Positions 10,395 through 22,100 of a stretch of DNA of 64,000 nucleotides are shown here, piece after piece (within the stretch, counting starts at the first letter, position 1; each line of letters opens with the position of its first letter). Position numbers and translations under genes: made by a program. Source of the DNA: Lumbricus rubellus (lineage: Eukaryota > Annelida > Clitellata > Crassiclitellata > Lumbricidae); the NCBI GenBank assembly GCA_945859605.1, contig OX243815.1, forward strand, positions 26,843,301-26,907,300, in the 5' to 3' direction. The notes under the pieces were generated by a model. It had not been told where the DNA came from. It worked only from the letters and a program-made list of their open reading frames with translations, and ran no database searches.

Positions 10395-12596
10395 AATTAT
10401 ATTCATATACATGTATATATTTGAGGCAATCGTTTATGATCGTTGCAACAAGGTCTTTTGTATACTGTATGTACAAAGTAAAACAATTTTATAAATATGA
10501 AATATATACATATATATAGACTACATATATATACAATTATACATACGGGTGTTTAGCACTTAAAAGACGAGTGAGATGAGCAAAAAGTGACAGTAAAACG
10601 GTCGCAATGCAGACTTTCGATAAAGTGCTAAACTCTTCAAATAACCATTATGAAACATTATGGTCTAACAGTACATCTTTAGTACGTTGAGAGTTTTAAA
10701 AGTTTTGGCCACGAGCTCTATAGACAAGTTAGTAAGATTAGTTACGGGTCTATCTAATATTCTCTCAACACTATTCTCTGCAGTGTATACAGAGCACAAC
10801 ACAAAGCTTTTACAGTAAATAGCAGTCCAGCCTGTGATCCATTTCGAATAGTAGCCGCCTATATGTCTCCTCTGTAGTTTGGTGACGCCAAGGTGCACTG
10901 CTCATATCATATATCATAGACATTCGCCTTAACGGTGATATTTGTTCCTTTCAGATAAAAATTGCGGTTCCTCAGGAGGTCCGCGCGCCAGTGTGACTCC
11001 GCTAAAAAGTGGATCCCGAGGCGAAAAACATAGACAGTTAATTGCCTAGATTACAGAACTTCACAAGTGCAACGGCTCCTCGAGCAACTTATATTTTATG
11101 GCTTCACAGCAGATTGTCAAGATAAGATTAAAAGAGTTAATCTTCACGCGACGTGGACCACGTCGATCCAAATTTATGAACAAGATTAACAGAGGAATGA
11201 ATATGAGACGGACATGACATAATTATGTGCTATGGTCATCATCAAAACACAAGCATATACATACCCGGTACTGCATGCAATCAGATTTTAGCTAGCAGGC
11301 AGAAAGACACGTGTAGGCATGCGTAGGGCATACATGAGTACGTGCATGCATGCACGGCACATAGCACGAGCAAGATGGCCGCCTGTTATCATGGTGCGTC
11401 TTTTGATCAATTAGCAGATATATTGATGATGCATGGATGATGATTTCCTTTCGTTCTGACTTCTAGCGTGACCTATAGTAGGCCCTATATGTCTATATAT
11501 ACACACATAATATGTATATATATGAATGTATATAATTCACCGATGTATATAAAAATGAGTGTTTTATGGCTGGACGTTTGATATAAATATCTTGCGTGAT
11601 CACACGGACTCTTCCAACATAAGTTCATGTCTCAGGTTACAAACTGGACGGCAAATATATCAAGGTCCATCTGATCTGAAAGAGAGCTACCATACAAGTA
11701 TAGGGCCTACATGTATAGGGTTGATACAATGATGCATGGATTAATTATAGGGATGGCCGTTGTGCTGCTGTCAAGCTTTGCGGCCATTTGCCAGACCCAA
11801 CCAGCGGTGTAAGAGCGTGTTCGACTGCTTGATGGTGGAGATTACAAGAACAGTCATCTGTTGTCGCCTCGCCTATTCATTGCTGTTCTAAGTATAAATG
11901 CACATACACACATACGTTGCACACATAATTATATAAATATATACATAGACAGACATGCATGCATGCATACATATATAATTATATATGGATGCAAAGACAC
12001 ATAAAATAGACATACATACAGTACATGAATAGTTATAAATGAACGCCTTTAGGCATAGACCACGGTTTTTACAGGCTTCAGAGATATGATATTTCGCAGT
12101 GAACTGTTCTCACAGATAATTATGTCTAGTCTTATTAGACAACTCCATTCAGTGTAGAAGTCAGCGATCGTCACAGAGATCGTCGAACTTTTTTTCCATT
12201 TTCTTATCCTTCTGGCGAGACCTGTTGAGTGTTTATCCCGAATGGAACCAATTCACCTCTGTTTAGCTAAGGTCAAGAGTTTCCTTGAACTACTCCGCAT
12301 GGAAAATTTCAGTTTCGTTGTCTAATAGAGAACTATTGAAATGTTTAGTTCAGCGAGACAGTTGTCAGCCGACTTCCTTTGAAGTTGAAATGGTCTTCTA
12401 TCCACTTCGACGTTCATATATCTTTGTCAGTGGTCTCGAGTCTCGACACGGTAAAGTACCTACTGAAGATAATAGATTTTTATGAAGACCGTAACCTATC
12501 TTTTATTGTATAGGAACAAATGAAAATATGTACAAACATTCATTCTTACATGTACATGTATGCTCACATACATTTGTACATGTACATACAATATAT
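10395..12596. other. non-coding, no gene recognised
   Basis: No convincing gene. A minus-strand frame at 10665-10898 has ordinary composition but no motif I recognise. Short AT and CATA/GACA runs lie near 10500-10545, 11494-11540 and 11890-12020. On the minus strand, an AATAAA at 12507-12502 could serve as the poly(A) signal of the receptor gene at 13034-14590, about 530 bp past its stop codon. That link is speculative. Confidence 0.4.
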
Positions 12597-12887
12597 ACAT
12601 AAATACATGCATACATACATACATACATACACACATACATACATACATGTACACACAATGTCATACATACAACATACATACATGCATACATACATACATA
12701 CATACATACATACATACATACATACATACATACATACGCATGCATGCATGCATACATACATACATACATACATACATACATACATACATACATACATACA
12801 TACATACATACATACATACATACATACATACATACATACATACATACATACATACATACATACATACATACATAGTATTACATACAT
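12597..12887. repeat. CATA tetranucleotide microsatellite, about 290 bp
   Basis: Nearly pure (CATA)n with GCATGCATG interruptions near 12738-12752. All open frames through it are trivial consequences of the repeat (YIHT / MYVC patterns). It lies just downstream of the receptor gene and could be in its 3' UTR. Confidence 0.95.
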
Positions 12888-13033
12888 ACATTCCTGCATG
12901 CATGCACATATATCTACTTAAGCTTATTCACACGTGTACATTCAGTCCTGTGTAACTGAAGCTTTACAGAGATTCAGGAGTGCCGTGACTAGTCAGGGAT
13001 TAGTGGGAGATTAGTAGGACGCGTCTCATAGTC

Positions 13034-14590
13034 TCAGTACGGTCGAAGTTCAGTTGGAATCTCATGCTTAGACTGAGCAGCCTCGTTGGATCCACGAGGG
13101 GCTTTCCACTCGAAACTTGGCCTGACCTTCACCTTTGACTCCGCAGCCGCATCCGTCATTCTAACAACAGACGTTCTTGTGCCACTTGCCCCTCCTCCTC
13201 CTCCTCCGATCCTTCTCCCGTTGTCCTTCTGGTTCCATACGACAATCAGCTTCGTCTGGGCAGAGCTGGACGTCGCTTCCGCCCACGCCATCGTCTTCCG
13301 TCTCCGTCCGATGAAGAGCAGATGCCACGCGCGGCACGTGACGATATCGCAGACGATCCGTCTGAACGATACGTTGATGACGCAATAGAGGACGAAGTTG
13401 AAGGAGAAGTTGAGGGTCTGAAGGGCGTTGGCGACGGCCACACCGAGGTTGTAAACGGGACCGACGGTGAGCTGCGAATGGGCGAGAAAGGTGAAGATGT
13501 TGCTGATCTCCGCAGGTGACACGAGCACAGCGTAGAGGATGACGATTATCGTCAGGGTGAGGGTGATTATGTGGGTGCTGTTCTGCTGGCCGCTCCAACC
13601 CCCGCCGCTGCCGCTGCTGCTGCCCTGGCTTCGCTGGCGCCCCTCGGATAGACCGCGGCGGGAGAATTCCCGCCTCATCCGAGTGGAGTGGCGCAGGGCT
13701 TTGATGAGAAAGTAGTTGCAGTAGCCGAGTATGCAGAGCGGAACGAGGATTCCGACGATCAGGTACGACACGTAGTACGCCTGCTCCAGGTATTCGTGAT
13801 TGCGCAGGTAACCAGGTGCGGCCAGGTAATAGACGACGTCAGTGGCGTTCACGCTCGGCTGGACGCAGGCGATTGTCAGGTGCCAGAAGCGCGGCAGGTT
13901 GATGAAGATGCTGAAGACGAAGACGAATCCGATTGATGCGACAGCCAGCTTCATTCCGATGATGGAGCGCGCCTGGAGCGGGTAGCAGATTGCCAGGTAT
14001 CGACTGACGGCCATTGAGACGGTCAGCCAGGTGCTCGACGTGATGAACGTGCTGATGATGGCGCCCTGGTAGACTCCGAAGACGAGCAGGAAGCTGAGCC
14101 GATCGTGCAGGATGGCGTCCAGCTCGCTGACGGCGTACGGAGTGACGGCGAGGCAGAAGAAGAGATCGGAGACGGCGAGGGCGAGGAGGCTGACGGTGGC
14201 AGATCGTTCCATGCGGTCCATCGTCTTGTGGACGAGTATGCAGGTGAGCACGACCAGGTTCAGAGTGTTACCGATGACACCAAGCAGACATATCGTGACG
14301 ATGACGCGGCTGTAGAGGACGCTTTCGATGTAGCGATAGATGGCAGCATTTCCCTGCTCTTCGCCATCTGATGATTGCAGTGATGGGAAAGAGGAGGAAG
14401 GAGAAGAGGAAGTGGAGACGGAGGAGGAGGAGGTGGTGGTGGGGGTCATTGTCATGGACTCAGCATTGCAACGATTTATGTCAAAGTCCTTCAGTCCGTT
14501 GCTCCAATCAGTTTGAAGACCACAGTGTTCTTTCGCGTAGCGCAGGAATACGATAAACGCCAACGAACTATTTTCTGTAGCACACTCCAT
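13034..14590 (-). CDS. Class A (rhodopsin-family) GPCR, FMRFamide/neuropeptide-receptor-like
   Basis: A plasma-membrane receptor that should couple a ligand, probably a neuropeptide, to G proteins. The 518-residue frame starts at the first in-frame ATG (14590), which has A at -3 and G at +4. The longer frame upstream has no ATG and runs into a dispersed repeat. Seen: a Ser/Thr-rich extracellular tail (about 46-73); TM1 96-120 with GN at 107-108; TM2 131-155 with the LAVSD aspartate at 142; TM3 about 170-202 ending in SRY (196-198) instead of DRY; CYPLQAR in loop 2; TM4 214-235; TM5 272-296; a Gly/Ser-rich loop 3 (about 318-340); TM6 340-364 with VSPAEI; TM7 376-404 with NFVLY in place of NPxxY. 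SRYLAICYPLQAR and NFVLYC resemble FMRFamide-type receptors. Odd: the usual TM3 cysteine (25 residues before the Arg) is Gly172, although loop 2 keeps Cys242. There is no intron. The exon is clearly GC-richer than its surroundings. Confidence 0.9.
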   Translation of the reverse strand: MECATENSSLAFIVFLRYAKEHCGLQTDWSNGLKDFDINRCNAESMTMTPTTTSSSSVSTSSSPSSSFPSLQSSDGEEQGNAAIYRYIESVLYSRVIVTICLLGVIGNTLNLVVLTCILVHKTMDRMERSATVSLLALAVSDLFFCLAVTPYAVSELDAILHDRLSFLLVFGVYQGAIISTFITSSTWLTVSMAVSRYLAICYPLQARSIIGMKLAVASIGFVFVFSIFINLPRFWHLTIACVQPSVNATDVVYYLAAPGYLRNHEYLEQAYYVSYLIVGILVPLCILGYCNYFLIKALRHSTRMRREFSRRGLSEGRQRSQGSSSGSGGGWSGQQNSTHIITLTLTIIVILYAVLVSPAEISNIFTFLAHSQLTVGPVYNLGVAVANALQTLNFSFNFVLYCVINVSFRRIVCDIVTCRAWHLLFIGRRRKTMAWAEATSSSAQTKLIVVWNQKDNGRRIGGGGGGASGTRTSVVRMTDAAAESKVKVRPSFEWKAPRGSNEAAQSKHEIPTELRPY

Positions 14591-14670
14591 GCTGGCGTCG
14601 TCGATAATAATAACGTTCAAAAATCCTTTAGTAGCGACTCTTAAACAGCAGATGACAGACGGCGCTATCT

Positions 14671-14775
14671 TTAAACTCCGCCACTGGTCGCACTCTGCCC
14701 GTGTCAGTCCCAAGCCTGGATAAAAGAGGAGGTTGTCGCTGATGGCCTGTGTTACCACACAGTGACGTTAAACTG
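14671..14775 (-). repeat. Dispersed repeat R, minus orientation, just upstream of the GPCR
   Basis: On the minus strand it reads GCAGTTTAACGTCACTGTGT, later CCAGGCTTGGGACTGACAC, then GAGTGCGACCAGTGGCGGAG. The same order and spacing of blocks occur at 29945-30062, 51262-51437 and 59308-59479. The repeat lies 81 bp 5' of the receptor ATG and is open in the receptor's frame, so an ORF caller without an ATG requirement extends the receptor into it. It could be part of the 5' UTR. Confidence 0.8.
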
Positions 14776-14981
14776 CAACTACTCACTCGCACTATCTTCA
14801 GACGACAGTTGAGTCCAATAAAAGTCAACGAATATTCAAATTGTAGCTCAACGATCGCAGTGGATGCTTTTTCGATGTTTAGCTGAAATCCAAGAAAATA
14901 AAACTTTGTTAAGCAATAAGGCGTAAACGTCAAATTTTTAACGCTTTTAAACAACAGCGAACACACTGAATTTATCGCATA

Positions 14982-15186
14982 TGGGGAGTGGTAGTGCAGA
15001 AATATGCTCGTTGCCTTGGAGCCGGACGGTTGTGGGTTCGAATCCACCTCAAGTCGCCTCGAATACGACCATAGCTGAGCAAGTCCTTCACTCGCAATTG
15101 TTCATGCGTTTCAGTGTCCACGCTGCAGAGCAGGGAGCGCCGATGAGTAGTGATCTTTAAAGGGCGCTATAAAAGTGTTCACATAA
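14982..15186 (+). mobile_element. tRNA-derived SINE (main family), plus strand
   Basis: The head TGGGGAGTGGTAGTGCAGAA is degraded around the A box. The B box is intact (GGTTCGAATCCACCTC), followed by the family body (AAGTCCTTCACTCGCAATTG) and the tail GGGCGCTATAAAAGTGTTCA. The CATA array at 15193 begins right after the tail, so this array may have grown from the A-rich or ATA-rich SINE end. Confidence 0.85.
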
Positions 15187-15192
15187 TTATAC

Positions 15193-15430
15193 GTCCATAC
15201 ATACATACATACATACATACATACATACATACATACATACATACATACATACATACATACATAGTATATACAATACATACATACATACATACATACATAC
15301 ATGCACACATACATACATACATACATACATACATACATACATACATACAAACAATGTACATACATCCATCCATACATACATACATACATACATACATACA
15401 TACATACATACATACATACATACATACATA
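15193..15430. repeat. CATA tetranucleotide microsatellite, about 240 bp
   Basis: (CATA)n with a few point interruptions. It sits between the SINE tail and the 3' end of the LINE fragment at 15431-16697. Confidence 0.95.
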
Positions 15431-16697
15431 AGTAAGTAAGTAAGTATAAGTAAGTAAGCCGTTTATTGACAAAGCATCAAACACGTACAAAAGAGCAGTA
15501 ATCAGTACAAATTCAATGACTTTCGAGTGATCGGTGCATAAGTCAAAGGGTCAATCCAAAAAGGTCGTATGGACCCGCTGAGGCTGGATTGACCCTTCCT
15601 TTCTCAATAACATTTGGCTATTGTAAAAAAAACAGTGCAAAGCACAACATCTTACACATGAAACGAAAGCAAACTGAAATGAAATGACACACAGATTTCA
15701 AAACAAAACAAAAAACAAGAAAAAAACAAATTATGACCAATTGTTTAAATCTAGTAAACAGAGATTAAACAGTCTTTTAATTTTTTCTTAAACATGTTAA
15801 TGGTGGGTAATGGGTATAAGTGTAATATATTTTGGGAGGTTATTCCATATCATAGGGCCAGAACATTTAATCGAAAATAATTTCATCCTAGTATGTGCAA
15901 CATCGGTGCGGTAGTGTAACAGAGTTCTAGTGAAATGGTTATGTACAGCAATTCCCTGACAAAAATAACCATCAAATGTCCTAGGCAACAATTTGTGATG
16001 ATAGCGAAACATGAACAAACTGATTTGAAACTTATATATATCTGATAATCGTAGTATGTTATAGGTTCGAAAAATTGGTTTGGTACTGACAGACCAGCAT
16101 AATAAGAAAATAGTTCGAATGGCACGTTTTTGCAAACTCTCCAATTTTTTTAAATAAAAACTATAAGTTGAGGCCCAGCAAATGTTACAATATGACAAGT
16201 ATGGAAAAATTAGGGAATAGTATAAGCCTTGTAATGTAGCTTGAGAGAGACAGTGACGGATTCTTGAAAGCACGCTAATATTATTTTTTGCTATTTTTTT
16301 AGATATCTGCTTAATGTGTTCTTTCCAGGTGAGGTGCTGGTCCAGATACACACCTAAAAATTTACATGATTCAGTCGGCATAATCATTTGACCATCCATT
16401 GTCAATCTGTAATCACACACTGGCGTTAGTTTACGGCGGGATCCAAAAAGAATAAAGTTTGTTTTATCAATATTAAGCGATAATTTGTTAGCTCTAAACC
16501 AGGAAGAAATGGTGATGAGCTCATGATTAGCTCTTTCAAACAATGATTCTATTGACTTATCAGATATAAAGGCATTCGTGTCATCAGCAAACAATATATA
16601 GTGAAACACTTTGGAAGTAGTCGTCAGGTCATTTACATATATTAGAAATAATAATGGCCCCAGAATTGAACCCTGAGGTACGCCACAACTGATACAA
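15431..16697 (-). mobile_element. 5'-truncated non-LTR retrotransposon (jockey/CR1/L2-like), minus strand
   Basis: Transcribed from high to low coordinates. It begins abruptly inside the reverse-transcriptase domain at 16697, which is the usual 5' truncation of a LINE. It then has about 350 bp of 3' UTR and ends CAATAAACGGCTTACTTACT followed by a (TTAC)n tail (15431-15458). Both sides are CATA microsatellites, so it either inserted into an existing array or seeded arrays at its ends. Confidence 0.85.
15797..16696 (-). pseudogene. LINE reverse transcriptase, C-terminal two thirds only
   Basis: Reverse transcriptase copies LINE RNA into DNA at a nicked target. About 300 residues are uninterrupted. 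RT motif 4 GVPQGSILGPLLF comes first, then the catalytic FADDT, then KLSLNIDKTNF, then the thumb motif KFLGVYLDQHLTW. The C-terminal GPMIWNNLP motif, typical of CR1/L2/jockey-type ORF2 proteins, is close to the stop. The endonuclease domain and RT motifs 0-3 are missing. The few residues before CISCGVPQG come from the microsatellite and are not part of the protein. Apart from truncation I see no stops, so the insertion is fairly young. Clade assignment is tentative. Confidence 0.9.
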
Positions 16698-17200
16698 CAT
16701 ACATACATACATACATACATACGTACATACATACAATGTCATTCATCCATACATACTACATACGTACATACATACATACACGCATACATACATACATACA
16801 TACATACATACATACATACATACATACATACATACATACATACATACATACATACAATGTCATACATCCATACATACTACATACGTACGTACATACATAC
16901 ATACACGCATACATACATACATACATACATACATACATACATACATACATACATACATACATACATACATACATACATACATACATACATACATACATAC
17001 ATACATACATACATACATACATACATACATACATACATACATACATACATACATACATACATACATACATACATACATACATACATACATACATACATAC
17101 ATACATACATACATACATACATACATACATACATACATACATACATACATACATACATACATACATACATACATACATACATACATACACGCATACATAC
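16698..17200. repeat. CATA tetranucleotide microsatellite, about 500 bp
   Basis: The longest pure (CATA)n tract in the window. A block of about 100 bp containing CAATGTCAT and CATACTACATACGTACATA is duplicated at 16733-16775 and 16855-16897, which shows unequal slippage of a larger unit. Confidence 0.95.
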
Positions 17201-17311
17201 ACAATTGTATCAAGTTCCACTCTGAGATTTAAAAGACGAAATACACACGAAACAAAATAAATACTGGTCGAGGCCACATGCAGAACTGAAAATGTATATT
17301 ACGGATATATA

Positions 17312-17928
17312 CACTGTGCCCCATAAAAAAACACACCCAAAAACTTTTTCAAAAATCTTCTATAAAACTAAGCCAATTGTAATGAAAGTTTGTATGTTGT
17401 TTCTCAAATAATTTTGTCACAAAATATTTTACATTTTACTTACTCACAGAAGTGGTTGCTGTTGGAGGCAGTGACGCAGACTAGGCGTGTTTGGAAACAT
17501 TTAAACAGAGATTATTCATTCTCCAGCAGGACAGCGCCCCAGCACATCGCGCAAAGGACACCATTGCGTTGCTGCGACGTGAAACACCAAGCTTCATTGG
17601 ACCGAAACTCTGGCCAGCAAACTCACCAGACCTCAATCCCGTTGACTACAGAATTTGGGGTCTAATACAGGAACGCGTCTACCGGACAGCAATACGGGAC
17701 ATCAGCGAGTTGAAGGAGCGCCTCATCGTTGTGTGGGCACAGTTGAAGCAGAGTGTCATTGACAAAGCTATTGAACAGTGGCGGCCAAGGCTGAGAGCCT
17801 GCGTTCAAGCGAAGGGACATCACTTCGAACATCTTCTTGAATGAAACATTACTTTTTCTTATTTAACATTAGACTTACATGGGTTTCATGACAAAGTTTT
17901 TTGGTGTGTTTTTTTATGGGGCACAGTG
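17312..17928 (+). mobile_element. DD37D mariner-like element, internally deleted, copy A (617 bp)
   Basis: TA-flanked (17310-17311 and 17929-17930), with inverted ends CACTGTGCCCCATAAAAAAA and TTTTTTTATGGGGCACAGTG. The left subterminal block GCCAATTGTAATGAAAGTTT and the right block CATTAGACTTACATG are both shared with copy B at 25639-26265, which lies in the opposite orientation. The 5' half of the transposase gene is missing. Confidence 0.95.
17503..17844 (+). pseudogene. DD37D mariner-like transposase, C-terminal third
   Basis: The open frame continues to a normal stop but has no ATG start. It holds QQDSAPAHRAKDTIALL (second catalytic Asp), LWPANSPDLNPVDYRIW (third catalytic Asp, 37 residues later) and a C-terminal LRACVQAKGHHFEHLL. 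DD37D spacing is that of the maT branch of the Tc1/mariner superfamily. The DNA-binding half and the first Asp are deleted, so it cannot transpose by itself. It is almost identical in protein sequence to copy B, which points to recent activity of an intact relative elsewhere in the genome. Confidence 0.95.
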
Positions 17929-17930
17929 TA

Positions 17931-18435
17931 GTTTACTCTGAAAATTCGTGTGCATATATATAGGCCTACACATGTTTATGATTATATATATATATATACT
18001 GGCTATATAAATACTTATTATATATATATGAATTAGCATTGTGTCACATGCAATGTTGTTGTTCAGTTGACAGTTTCTTCACCTGCTGAAAAGTACTAAA
18101 ATATTAAAGATACACGAAAGACGTCGGGCGTCAGAGATGACGTCGGCGACAGTCGCATCGCTTTTTGTCCTGTCAATTATCGTCATATTATATACATGTA
18201 AATATATACTAATCTCGATTCTATGTCTAGTCATCATAGCCTTGAATGTTTCCTTGATGTCGGCTTCCGAAACTGCCATCAGTTTCATCATTATCCTGAT
18301 AATAATCATCAACTTCGTCATATTGATTTCATCTTCATCAACATCATCATCACTGTCACTCCGCGGAAACTCAATCCTTGCAACGATACTATTTTGACGA
18401 TGAAAATGTATTGAATCTAAGCATTTTAAAGGATC
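17931..18435. other. non-coding, no recognised feature
   Basis: No gene is recognised. Short AT runs lie near 17980-18030, and an interrupted TCA tract near 18280-18360. Confidence 0.4.
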
Positions 18436-18505
18436 TTTATATATATATATATATACATATATAAAATATATATAATATAATATATATATGTATATATAAT
18501 ATAAT

Positions 18506-18572
<67 letters not shown>
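18436..18572. repeat. AT dinucleotide microsatellite
   Basis: An (AT)n tract of about 135 bp with interspersed AATAT variants in the first half. Confidence 0.95.
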
Positions 18573-18575
<3 letters not shown>

Positions 18576-18826
18576 GAAGCGTCGCAATCAGACGATTTGG
18601 CATGAAGAATTTTATGGCGGACTCGGAATGCTTTTGTCTTTAGACTGTTTGCTAATTGATGGCGTGTTAAAATCAAATGTTTTGCATATCGTTATTTCGC
18701 TGCAAATCTGATGTATTGACGGTTTAAAGAGCAAGAATTGATTGGCGCTACCGAAGCTGTCGTCGATGACCATCACCACCATGATAATGATCCAATGATC
18801 ATCCTAATTGCCTTAGTGATCATTTC

Positions 18827-19151
18827 CAGGGACGGATACAGAAACTTTTGACGGGGGGGGGGGGGTGGGCCAAAATTCTTGGCCTTGGGTCTGGAAAAAA
18901 ATTTCGTATCCGCCAAGAAAAGAGTTTATGACCTTTTTTTAGTCGTCTGGTAAAAATTTCGGAAAAAGTATACCATCTTGTCCGCCAAAAAAGTTGATGA
19001 CCTTTTTTAGTCATCCAGTCGAAATATGAAATATGTCCTCATTATGCATTGTAACAAAGCTTCTTGAAACAAAATGGGGTGTGGTCACGATACATGGGCA
19101 GTTCTAAATGGGGGGAGGGATGGCCGAATTGCCCCTCTGGATCCGCCCTTG
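18827..19151. mobile_element. hAT-like MITE, 325 bp
   Basis: The ends are CAGGGACGGATACAG and CTGGATCCGCCCTTG, inverted with mismatches. The flanking 8-mers are ATCATTTC (18819-18826) and ACCATTTC (19152-19159), 7 of 8 identical. Inside are G-runs and the repeated phrase GTTGATGACCTTTTTT/AGTC found in several MITEs here (39.0, 43.0, 58.7 kb). No coding sequence. Confidence 0.85.
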
Positions 19152-19159
19152 ACCATTTC

Positions 19160-22100
19160 GAAAGTCACAATCATAACTCATCATCATCAGCGTCGTCGTC
19201 GCTGTAAGCTGCTGCAGTCCTGTCGGGATCAACAGTAATCGGCTACAAAATAATGCTAAGCTGAGCCTCGTTAATTCCTGCACAGTAAAAAGGATTCTAT
19301 GTTTGTTGTCAGTGTGCGAGAAATAACGATCTCAACAACATGTCATCATGGACAAGAATCTAATTATATGCACATTAAAAAGAATTGGAAAATAATCCGA
19401 CAGGTCTTTAGTTTCGTCTGCTGGGAATCTGGGATTGGTTGTTTGCAACGGAAGTCGTCTTATTTTTCAGTCGAAACAGATCTTAAGTCTTGTCTTATTA
19501 TCATGTCTCGTTTACATGTATGTCTCGTCTCTTTCTTCCGTCTCCTGCGGCACAGACTCAATTATTATTGAGCCCTTAATTGGCGTCACGTGTTGTGGCG
19601 TCAAATTTTCATCAATTTTTTCCATCCAGGAACGTCATTTTGGGGAGCGGAAGGGGCATTTGACACCATGATTTGAGGGGGAAAAGCAATTATTCATATT
19701 TATTTGGCTCTTATATAATTATTTGAAGTTTAGGTAGGAATTTTTACACAATTATATATTTCATGCTCTTCTTAACTTCTTATTCACGAGTGGCAGCGTT
19801 CATTGTTACGCATTGGATACAGCATATTATGTGGTATGCAATACAAGACATCATGCACTTTTACAAACGGGTCATATACAATACATGTATATGGTCCCTG
19901 ATTAACTAAACTAATGTCCCTGCCATCTTTCTATTAGTCTTTCTATCATCTTTCATTTTTGCACATCCATCTTCCGCTGCTTCGTTCGCTTCTTCTCCTT
20001 CTCCTCCTCCTGCTTCTTTACCACCTCACCCTCCTCCCTCCTTCTCCTACTTCTTCTCTATTCCTGGCCCAACCCATTCCGTCTACTTCTCTGTCATCTC
20101 CACTTCCTCCTTCTCCGCCATTTTCTTCCTGTACCGGTTTTTGTCCTTGCCATTCTCCGATGTCTTCTGGTCTTCTCATTCTAATTCGCCTGCACCTTTT
20201 CATCAATTAAGGAGCATCTGAATAACTTCCAACGGCGTCTTTTCCGTGAATTTCATTCAATTCCGATCTCACTGCAGCAGATGTATCAAACAGCCGTCGA
20301 ACAATATACCATTATACCTTCATCTGGTTATAATGAAAAAATGACTGTTGACTGTCAACTACGTTAAAGTATAGTCCTATTAGTCCTATTAGTCCAGTGT
20401 AGACCAAAGGTCTAATTATCCAGCTTCTCGCAGAAGGACGTCTTCATCAGCGTGTTTCACGCAGCCTGAAAGGTCTGCGCAAAGGGGCGTAGACTGTTAT
20501 AAACATGTCATGCATTTCCAGCAGTTAGTTTATAAGCTTGATTGCATGAGTGTTGGATGCGTGTTGGAAATGAAATGTTTGGGTTTAACGACTCTTTTTC
20601 ATATCGAAGATGATCAGCGTTGATGCGTGTTGGGGATTGTTGGCCCCTATTTATGGCATTCAGCAATCATCCCACCCTGCTGTCTAATTGGCTGCACAGG
20701 CTCGCACGCGATATCTATTTGCGTTTCTGTCTCCGGAAATGTTTACGACACATGACATTGTCCCTTACAAAATAAGAAAAAAGGTGTTTGTCTGTCGTCA
20801 AAAGACAATACGGTGATAATATTTTATCTTGTTCTTCCATTTTCTGTCAACTGAAATGTCTGCAGTATGTCGACTGTCGATTAGTTTTTGCGTGGCTTGT
20901 TACACAAACAACTTTAACGACTCTGCCATATCAGAGACTGGCATGCACTGGCAGAGAGCAGTCAGTGGCGGAGTTTGCATGGCACACAAGCCATCGATTA
21001 TGTACGCCTTACAGAAGGTGCAATTTCACGTAGATGACGGATTTTAGACAAGAAATAATGGAGATAATTAAACTACTGCCAAAATGTCAAACTGCATTCA
21101 TCATGTAAAGCGAAGAGCATGTGTTCAATTCTCCATGCACTATAGGCTGTAGCAGGTACATGTAACTGAGCAAAGTGAGCTCAGGTACCATGAGCAAATA
21201 CTTCGTGTACAATAAACCTCCGAGCCACCGAACCAAATTTTGAACCTGAATTCAAACTTTTACGGGTAACACAAATCAACTAAAGTTACTTCGTAGTTCA
21301 ACTCTCAACATACAACTCTATCTTCTGTTATCTGTTATATTCTTCTAATCAGCTGTCATCAACAATTTCTCAATTTCCGTGCACCAGGAAATGTCCGGCG
21401 AAGGATCTATAATTATGTACAAGTCGTCAGCCAACTTTTCACACAGGATGTCGAGTCGCCTCTCAAACTCAAGTGTGTTTATACACACACGTAATAATCA
21501 TTGCGTGTGCGTAAACACGCTTAAGTTAAGTTATGATAGGCCAACAGCTGTTTCAACTCTGAAACATTAAGTATACACGCAGGCACAGGAAACAACAGAT
21601 ACAATTGACATGGGCAATTTAATTGTATTTTATTCTATCGTGCAAAGCATTATCACGTAGAGATTGATGTTTCATAAAGTCATCTGTCGGTTAGCTGTTT
21701 ATCTGAAGCCGTCCATGATAACTGAATGAAGGTGAACCAGCGGCATAAAGGCTGCAAATGTTGCGACATTTTACGATGGTACCGTGCGTGATCTTATAAG
21801 ACACACATCATAATAAATTCATAGTATTGTGAACATATCTCTGGATTGTCTCAGTGTAAAAAAATAGTATCTCTCATGTTCACACACACTTATAAGCCAG
21901 ACTAAAATCCATATGCCGCGTCTGGTCAGATTCCATTCCAAACCCGGAGCAATTACATTTGCAATCACTCGATATAATACCTCACATAATCACATGCAGT
22001 GAGCAATTGCAAATTTCTGGATATCACGTTAAGGTAGAGTGATTGCAAATTATTTAAGAACATCATCTAGAGACATGTGATGCTATAAAAAGTGGTAAGA

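Noticed and set aside
10665..10898. 77-codon minus-strand frame of normal composition
   Set aside because: It looked faintly like a retrotransposon protein, but no family motif could be pinned down.
14591..14758. N-terminal extension of the GPCR frame (56 codons)
   Set aside because: There is no ATG in it (it begins at GTG) and most of it is a dispersed repeat found elsewhere in both orientations.
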